The notes under the pieces: generated by a model
The model's input: the letters and a program-made list of their open reading frames with translations, nothing else
Told to the model about the DNA's origin: nothing
Database searches by the model: none
Position numbers and translations under genes: made by a program
NCBI GenBank assembly: GCA_031551775.1
Contig: JAVBND010000065.1
Coordinates: 1 to 19,634 of the forward strand
Direction: 5' to 3'
Origin: Anaerozeibacter sp031551775
Lineage (GTDB): Bacteria > Bacillota > Clostridia > Christensenellales > Aristaeellaceae
DNA: 19,634 bases
Shown here: positions 14,202 through 19,634 of the stretch, one piece after another
Layout of the letters: the number at the start of each line of letters is the position of its first letter
Numbering within the stretch: the stretch's first letter is position 1

Positions 14202-17200
14202 TCAGGTCTCGGGGTTGTCAAACAGCGTGGGCCTGCCCAATGTGGCGACGGTGGACGTGTCCCAAACGGTGGTGGTGTTCCAACCCTGCGCGGCGATCAA
14301 CGCGATGAGGTTTGACTGGGCGGTGCCCTGGCCGTCGCGCCCGTTGGGGTCATCGACGGGGGTGATTGGGACGCCGCCCGCCGTGAGGAGCATGGTGTTC
14401 AGCGCATAGTTGGCCACAAGCTGTGCGCCGCTGCCAAGCGTGGCGCAAACGCGGTGGGCGATGCCGCCGGGGTTGGTGGCCGCAACAGAGGGATTTAGCG
14501 CAAAGCTCAGTGCCAGTCTTCCGGTATCGGTTCCGTCGTTGGAAAGGCTTCCGAGCAGCCCGCCCGCGCCGCTGGAACAGGAAATTGCACCCGCGGCATA
14601 GCAGCGCTCGATGTTTGAGCCGGTGGCGGTGCCGACCAGCCCGCCCGAAACGGTTACGGGTGTGGTGGCGGAACCCAGCGAATAGCTGTCTCGTATCAGC
14701 AACCGGTGCACGCTCTGGCCCACCAACGCGGACACCACATCGTCACCGGCGGTAACAGCGTTGCCGCTGGCGAAGCAACGGTCAATCAGCGCATACGTCA
14801 CCGCACCTACGAAGCCGCCGGTCGCGACGTTTGCGAACTGCCGGGTATCCGTGGCGCTCACGTTGCCGCGCGCCTGGCACAGCACAAAGATCAGCGAGCC
14901 GATGCTGGGGTCCGCAACGGTGGCCGTGCCCGCGCCGGTTCCACAGAAGCCGCCCAAGTTCTGGTTCCCGATTACGGAGCCGCTGGCTTTGCAGCGCAAG
15001 TAGCTTGAGAGCAGCGCCGCGCCGACGAAGCCGCCCGTGTTCGTGCCAAAGGGGTGTGATACGGCCACCGAGGTTTCGCAGTCCACAAACGCCAGCACCG
15101 GCGTGGTCGCGCCTGATGCGCCGCCCGCGGCGGTCTGGTATCCAACGAATCCGCCCACAAAGCCGCTGCTGGTGTTGTTTGTGGTGACGGTGAGTGTGGC
15201 GGCAGTCACGCTGCAACCATCAACGATCAGCGCGCCGGTGATTTTGGTGTTGGCGTCGATTCTTCCGATGAAGCCGCCTGCGGGGCCGTTGTTGGGGAAG
15301 GTGTCGGCTTGGGTGCTGACGCGCCGGATCACAAACCCGGCCGCACCGACGTTCAGGGAGCCGAACGCACCGCCTACGCGCCCGCCGGAGTGGATGGCTC
15401 CTGCCAGCACCTGTGAATCTTGGATGGTCAGTGAGGCGGTCTGGGTCGTGTTGCCGATCAATCCGCCCGCATAACCGGCGGTGCTCGGCGGGTCCACGGG
15501 GCCTGTTTGGATTTGGCTGACGGTCAGATTTTGCAGGATGGATGCGCTGCTGGCGGTCAGGTTTCCGATCACGCCGCCAATGCGAAAGCCGGTGTGTGTC
15601 AAAGAAACGCTGCCCACGGCGATGCCGTCCATCATTGCCACGCCGCTTAGGACCTCGCCGACCGCGCCGCCCATGGTTTGATAGGCGGTCACGCTGACCT
15701 GTGTGATCTCAACGTTCTGGACGGAAGTATTGCTGCCCGCCTGATCCAGTCTGCCTATGATGCCGCCCATGACCGTTGCTTGTGCGGTGGTCTCGCTCAG
15801 ACCAGCCTGTGTGACAGAGATATTCGCGATGCTGTCTACCGCTTGGGCGATACCGACCATGCCGCCCGCGTAGATGATGTTGGTGCCGGTAGCGGCGCGC
15901 CCCGCGGAGACATCGACAGTGCCCAGCGCGATGCCCGTGATTTGTCCGCCCACGGCATACCCCGTCAGCGCGCCGATCTTGCCGGTTTGCGTGGCGATCG
16001 TCGAGCCGGTGACCAGTGCGGCGACAATCGGATTGGGCAGGTTGAAGCCCGAGAGCGTTACGTCCCGCGTCTGCCCGAACAGCCCTCGCACCAATACCGG
16101 GTCTGTACCGGTAGCCGTGGCGTTGATGCGCAGGTTGTTGACGGTCGTGCCGCCGGCCGCGGTCTGCGCGACGCCGCTGAAGATGTGCGGCCCGGAGGGC
16201 GGTGTGCCGGTCAATCCCGCGTCCACATTGCCGATGGGCCGCCATCCATTTCCACTCCAGGCGGATTGATAATTGGCCAGGTCGAACGAAGCGTCCAGCG
16301 CGTAGTTGAGCGCCAGGCTGTCCGGCAGCCCATGCACGCCGAAGGTCTGGTCATACAGCGCCTGCATGCCCTCGATGTTGTCCAGAATGCGTGCGTTCTC
16401 AGTGACGCCCGCGCGGTTGCCAGGGTTTCCGGCTGTCAAGTCCGGGTAGAACGCCATCTCTGCGGTCGTACACATGCGCACGACGAACGGGTCGCCCGCT
16501 GTGCCGTTGCCGCTGGCGAACGGCATGCCGATCGCAGACTGGAACACCGCCAACACGCCGCTGAGCGTCGCCCCGCCGTCGATGGACACAGTCGCATAGA
16601 TGTCGTAATTGAACCCGTCCATCACGCCGGTCTCCAGGGCCAATGCCGCGACGCCCTCCTTGCCGGTCAGCGTGAATGGCAGCGTGGTCTGACCCGCGCC
16701 GATGTTGCGCGTAAAGTGGCCGCGCACCGCATCACCGTTGGTCAAAGTGGATGGGTCGGCATAACCAAAGATTTCCTCGGCAGTGGGGACGGGCAGTCCC
16801 GGCACCAAAAGCAGGTAGTAGATGTCCAGCGTGTGCGGCACGGCAGAGTCGGTGGTGAACACGGTATCCACGGTGCGGAACACGGGGCCGCGCGTGAGTG
16901 ATACCAGGTCCACCTCGAAGAAGGAGGTGTCCACGGTGAACACGCTGAACGTGCGGAACGCCTCCGCCGGGATGCAATTGATCCCCAGTTGAGTCACCAC
17001 CACGGTGTAGCTGCCATCCGCCAGCATGATCGGTACCTGGATGCCCCATTCGGCATCGTCGAACACATGCGCCATCTGGCAGAACAGCGTGTTGCCCGAA
17101 CTGTCTTGCAGGCACACGCTCACGGTCGAGTTCGGGATGCCCCGCCCTGTGATGGAAGGCTGGTTGCTGGGAATCACGGCCAGGTCTTCCGGCACATCAA

Positions 17201-18776
17201 TGTCCGGCGCGGCGCAAGGCGGAACCACCACGTCAAAGCACGAGGTGTCCTCCGGCGGATGCGCGCCCGTAGAATCCGGGCAGCGCAGCACCGCGCGCAC
17301 GCAGTGCGGTCCGGCCGTCCAGGGAAGCGGCGGTTGATAGGTCCAGTTTCCGTTTTCATCCACCGGCACACGCCCGACCGACACGCCGTCGATGAACAGC
17401 TCGACCTCGCAGCCCGGCTCGCCGGTGCCGTCGATGGGATCTCCCGGATCGGCCTGGCCGCCGTTCTCCGGTCCGTCGATCGTGACGGTCGGCACCTCAA
17501 AACAGGTGTTGTCGGTGGGCGGGTTGGGGTCGGTACTGCCCGGACAGCGCAAAATCGCGCGCACGCAGTGCATGCCGCCGGTCCAAGGCGTGGGCGGCTG
17601 GTAGATCCAATTGCCGTTCTGATCGATGGGCACGCGCCCGACGCGCACGCCATCCACGAACAGCTCGGCCTCGCAGCCCGGCTCGCCCGTGCCGATGACC
17701 GGATCGTCCGGGTCCGCGCCGCCGCCATCCTCCGGCCCGTCGATCTTGATCCCGGGCACCTGGAAGCAGTTGTTGGCCTCCGGCGGATTGGGATCGGGGT
17801 CGTTCGGACAGCGCAGTACCGCGCGCACACAATGCTCTCCGTCCGTCCAGGGCGTAGGCGGCTGATAGATCCAGTTGCCGTTGTCGTCGATGGGCACGCG
17901 TCCGACCAGTTCTCCGTCGATGTACAGTTCCGCCTCGCAGCCCGGCTCGCCCGTGCCGGTGACGGGATCCTCCGGGTCCGCGCCGCCGCCATCCTCCGGG
18001 CCGGTGATCACGATGCCCGGCACCTCAAAGCAGGTTTCATCCTCGGGTGGGTTGGGGCTTAAGTCGTTTGGGCAGCGCAATATGGCGCGCACGCAATGCC
18101 GGCCTTCCGTCCAGGGCGTGGGCGGCTGGTAAATCCAGTGACCGCTTTGATCGATCATCACGCGCCCGACCGGCACGCCGTCCACGTACAGCTCGGCTTC
18201 GCAGCCCGGCTCACCGGTGCCAACGACCGGATCGCCCGGGTCCGCGCCGCCGCCGTTCTGCGGTCCGTCGATCTTGATGTCCGGATTGCCCGGCACCTCA
18301 AAGCAGGCATTGTCCTCCGGCGGACACGCGCCGGCGTCGCAACGACAGCATAAAACCGCGCGCACACAGTGGCAGCCGCGCGTCCAAGGCGTGGGTGGCC
18401 GGTAGATCCAATTGCCGCTGGCGTCGATGGGTATTTTTCCAACGAACACGCCGTCGATGTAGAGTTTTGCCTGACACCGCGGCGTGCCTCTGCCGGTGAT
18501 GGGATCTGTGGGGGCGGCGACGCCGCGCGGACCGGTGATGCGGATGCTGCGGTAAGGTTGGCAGCCATCGCAACAGGCTGGGTGGCGGTTGCACCGGCCA
18601 CAGTCGCATCGGTTGCGGCAGTACGAATCACGACATTCTCGCGAATCATCATTGAATCCGCAATAGGCTGGTCCATTGGCTGAACAGCAGGGGCTCATAC
18701 AGATCATGGCGGTCCCGCGCCGGTTCGCAGGCTGACGCAGTGCGCAGCGTGGGTCGCATCGTTTTTGAATAGGCAT
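14202..18776 (-). CDS. Giant Cys-rich, Ig-like-repeat and GLUG-motif surface protein
   Basis: A 1524-residue protein. ATG 18776 is preferred over the in-frame ATG 18800 because GGAGGG lies 8 nt before it. Residues 1-77 hold 14 cysteines (several CxxC, CC) and no hydrophobic signal peptide. Five Ig-like modules of 86-89 residues occupy about 78-518. Each has conserved GTGEPGCEAEL, GNWIYQPPTPWT, HCVRA, RCP and CFEVPG segments, hence about four cysteines per module that could form disulfides. A degenerate sixth module (about 519-615) and a roughly 140-residue beta domain follow. From about 780 to the end a beta-helix is built from at least ten GLUG-type turns (GGLIG, GGFVG, GGAFG, GGFCG and similar). 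No LPXTG, choline-binding or SLH anchor is seen before the end (...LFDNPET). The Cys-rich start without a signal peptide suggests a spore-coat/exosporium-like or otherwise cross-linked surface structure; this is inference. No clear SigA promoter was found in the 165 bp upstream. Confidence 0.9.
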   Translation of the reverse strand: MPIQKRCDPRCALRQPANRRGTAMICMSPCCSANGPAYCGFNDDSRECRDSYCRNRCDCGRCNRHPACCDGCQPYRSIRITGPRGVAAPTDPITGRGTPRCQAKLYIDGVFVGKIPIDASGNWIYRPPTPWTRGCHCVRAVLCCRCDAGACPPEDNACFEVPGNPDIKIDGPQNGGGADPGDPVVGTGEPGCEAELYVDGVPVGRVMIDQSGHWIYQPPTPWTEGRHCVRAILRCPNDLSPNPPEDETCFEVPGIVITGPEDGGGADPEDPVTGTGEPGCEAELYIDGELVGRVPIDDNGNWIYQPPTPWTDGEHCVRAVLRCPNDPDPNPPEANNCFQVPGIKIDGPEDGGGADPDDPVIGTGEPGCEAELFVDGVRVGRVPIDQNGNWIYQPPTPWTGGMHCVRAILRCPGSTDPNPPTDNTCFEVPTVTIDGPENGGQADPGDPIDGTGEPGCEVELFIDGVSVGRVPVDENGNWTYQPPLPWTAGPHCVRAVLRCPDSTGAHPPEDTSCFDVVVPPCAAPDIDVPEDLAVIPSNQPSITGRGIPNSTVSVCLQDSSGNTLFCQMAHVFDDAEWGIQVPIMLADGSYTVVVTQLGINCIPAEAFRTFSVFTVDTSFFEVDLVSLTRGPVFRTVDTVFTTDSAVPHTLDIYYLLLVPGLPVPTAEEIFGYADPSTLTNGDAVRGHFTRNIGAGQTTLPFTLTGKEGVAALALETGVMDGFNYDIYATVSIDGGATLSGVLAVFQSAIGMPFASGNGTAGDPFVVRMCTTAEMAFYPDLTAGNPGNRAGVTENARILDNIEGMQALYDQTFGVHGLPDSLALNYALDASFDLANYQSAWSGNGWRPIGNVDAGLTGTPPSGPHIFSGVAQTAAGGTTVNNLRINATATGTDPVLVRGLFGQTRDVTLSGFNLPNPIVAALVTGSTIATQTGKIGALTGYAVGGQITGIALGTVDVSAGRAATGTNIIYAGGMVGIAQAVDSIANISVTQAGLSETTAQATVMGGIIGRLDQAGSNTSVQNVEITQVSVTAYQTMGGAVGEVLSGVAMMDGIAVGSVSLTHTGFRIGGVIGNLTASSASILQNLTVSQIQTGPVDPPSTAGYAGGLIGNTTQTASLTIQDSQVLAGAIHSGGRVGGAFGSLNVGAAGFVIRRVSTQADTFPNNGPAGGFIGRIDANTKITGALIVDGCSVTAATLTVTTNNTSSGFVGGFVGYQTAAGGASGATTPVLAFVDCETSVAVSHPFGTNTGGFVGAALLSSYLRCKASGSVIGNQNLGGFCGTGAGTATVADPSIGSLIFVLCQARGNVSATDTRQFANVATGGFVGAVTYALIDRCFASGNAVTAGDDVVSALVGQSVHRLLIRDSYSLGSATTPVTVSGGLVGTATGSNIERCYAAGAISCSSGAGGLLGSLSNDGTDTGRLALSFALNPSVAATNPGGIAHRVCATLGSGAQLVANYALNTMLLTAGGVPITPVDDPNGRDGQGTAQSNLIALIAAQGWNTTTVWDTSTVATLGRPTLFDNPET
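17223..18278 (-). repeat. Four tandem 264-bp units encoding Ig-like modules
   Basis: Modules 2-5 of the giant protein each span exactly 88 codons, so the DNA contains four in-phase 264-bp units (1056 bp). Protein identity between modules is high, and long stretches are near-identical at DNA level, for example the segments encoding TGEPGCEAEL and IYQPPTPWT. A fifth, more divergent unit of 267 bp lies directly upstream (18279-18545). This pattern points to recent unequal recombination, and copy number may vary between strains. Confidence 0.9.
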
Positions 18777-18941
18777 AGAAATACCCTCCTTCGGTATCAT
18801 CCTATGCCAAAGTTGTGTGGGCAGACTGCGAATTGTTATGGATATCGCACCCGCCGCGCTCCGTGATTTCTCAGCCCAATTTTAACCGCATTTTGCCGCA
18901 TGCAGCCCCAATCATGTCTGTTTGCGGTACTATAAGCACAG

Positions 18942-19475
18942 TTACAGCAGCTTCCCGATCTCGGCTTCCAACTGATCCGGCTTCATGGCCGGGGAGTAGC
19001 GGCCATGGACGTTGCCTCCCCGGTCGATGAGGAACTTGCCGAAATTCCACTTGATGTCGCCCGCCTTGGCGAAGGGCTTCAAAACCTTCACCTTCTTCTC
19101 GAAGGACTTGCTCTCATCGTCGCTCTGATCCTCCGGCGCTTGCTGGCGCAGCCAGGCGAACAGCGGATCGGCGTCCTTGCCGTTCACGTCGATCTTCTGG
19201 AAGCGCGGGAAGGTGGTGCCGTAGTTCAGCGTACAGAACTCGGTGATCTGCCCGTCGGTCCCGGGCGCTTGCCCTAGGAACTGATTGCAGGGGAAGTCCA
19301 GTACCACAAAGCCCTTGTTCTGATATTTTTTGTACAGCGCTTCCAGCGCCTCGTACTGAGGCGTCAGGCCGCACTTGGTGGCCGTATTGACGATCAGCAG
19401 CACCTTGCCCCGGTACTCCGCCAGTGAAACCGGATTGCCCCTGTTGTCCTTAACGGTGAAATCATATGCGTTCAT
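18942..19475 (-). CDS. Thiol glutathione peroxidase (BsaA-like)
   Basis: A 177-residue protein. ATG 19475 is preferred over the ATG two codons upstream because GGAAGGAG is then about 7 nt away. The thioredoxin-fold GPx signature is complete: peroxidatic C35 in NTATKCGLTPQY (a Cys codon, not UGA), C63 and Q65 in FPCNQF, C81 in FCTLNYG as the likely resolving cysteine, and W143-N144 in KWNFGKFLI. Such bacterial enzymes usually reduce H2O2 and lipid peroxides with thioredoxin rather than glutathione. There is no signal peptide, so it is cytosolic. It is transcribed from its own promoter and sits upstream of the giant repeat gene on the same strand; a functional link between them is not evident. 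Confidence 0.93.
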   Translation of the reverse strand: MNAYDFTVKDNRGNPVSLAEYRGKVLLIVNTATKCGLTPQYEALEALYKKYQNKGFVVLDFPCNQFLGQAPGTDGQITEFCTLNYGTTFPRFQKIDVNGKDADPLFAWLRQQAPEDQSDDESKSFEKKVKVLKPFAKAGDIKWNFGKFLIDRGGNVHGRYSPAMKPDQLEAEIGKLL

Positions 19476-19580
19476 GTTCATGCTCCTTCCGTTCTATGAC
19501 CGTTTGACCGGTTCTTCAGGTCATTTTGCCGCCAGCCATCGCACCATCCTGTCCGGCGCCGCCCATAGCCTGATGGACAA

Positions 19581-19609
19581 AGTGTAGCACAAAGCCGAAA
19601 TATAATCAA
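19581..19609 (-). promoter_or_regulatory. SigA promoter of the glutathione peroxidase gene
   Basis: On the minus strand TTGATT (top 19604-19609) and TACACT (top 19581-19586) are separated by 17 bp, with an AT-rich upstream stretch that could serve as an UP element. The leader of about 100 nt contains the near-repeat GGTCA AACGGTCA and a TGACC...GGTCA pair (19497-19524) that may be a regulator site. Confidence 0.7.
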
Positions 19610-19634
19610 GCTAAATTTAATTGAATAAAATTAA

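Noticed and set aside
15678..18062. Long plus-strand open frames opposite the giant repeat gene (15678-16901, 16989-18062)
   Set aside because: They mirror the repeat structure of the minus-strand gene and have Arg/His/Ala-rich composition without domains; the minus frame has recognisable Ig-like and GLUG motifs.
17223..18545. CRISPR-like periodic repeat
   Set aside because: The period is 264 bp, in frame with a protein, with no short repeat/spacer alternation.
18777..18941. Possible SigE/SigK-type sporulation promoter before the giant repeat gene
   Set aside because: CATA-containing sequences are present (CATAACAAT, CATAGGATGATA), but no match with proper -10 form and a spaced -35 could be supported.
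19369..19377. Selenocysteine version of glutathione peroxidase
   Set aside because: The catalytic position is an ordinary TGC cysteine codon.

Overview
The window looks like chromosome of a high-GC, Gram-positive-type anaerobe, most likely a member of the Bacillota/Clostridia (possibly Christensenellales-like; the taxon is an inference). The reasons are strong AGGAGG-type ribosome binding sites before nearly every gene, GTG starts, several near-consensus SigA promoters with 17-bp spacers, a DUF503/YlxP protein, a thiol glutathione peroxidase and a DNRLRE/RHS surface protein. No rRNA, tRNA, CRISPR array or insertion sequence was recognised.

Region 1 (1-5451, minus strand) is one co-directional unit. 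A near-perfect promoter (TTGACA-17-TATACT) is embedded in a 17+6+17 bp inverted repeat. It drives a roughly 320-nt hairpin-rich leader, then a small SSB, a phage tail-fibre-like protein, and the first 1342 codons of a huge DNRLRE/RHS (YD-repeat) protein that runs off the left edge. This is the least ordinary part of the window: a tightly repressible cassette joining an ssDNA-binding protein to phage-like and polymorphic-toxin-like surface proteins.

Region 2 (5583-12441) is housekeeping and accessory metabolism: a cupin, a SAM methyltransferase, an Asp/Glu racemase with an atypical active-site pair, an ABM-like small protein, a short UvrC homologue (GIY-YIG + Fe-S cysteines + UVR, no C-terminal nuclease half), a PhnB/VOC protein, a GT1-type glycosyltransferase, DUF503 and a nitroreductase. 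Most have their own promoters.

Region 3 (12523-14056, plus strand) is a compact four-gene operon: a 2[4Fe-4S] ferredoxin, a NapH-like membrane Fe-S protein, an ArsR-family repressor with the two-cysteine layout of persulfide sensors (SqrR/BigR type), and an exported rhodanese. An 11-bp inverted repeat covers the -10 element and start site of its promoter, as expected for autoregulation. The set reads as a sulfide/persulfide-responsive redox operon.

Region 4 (14105-19609, minus strand) holds a 1524-residue protein with 14 cysteines in its first 72 residues, an array of near-identical 88-residue Ig-like modules (exactly 264-bp DNA units) and a long GLUG-repeat beta-helix. A glutathione peroxidase gene with its own promoter lies upstream. 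A 14-bp stem hairpin separates the repeat protein from the convergent rhodanese operon.
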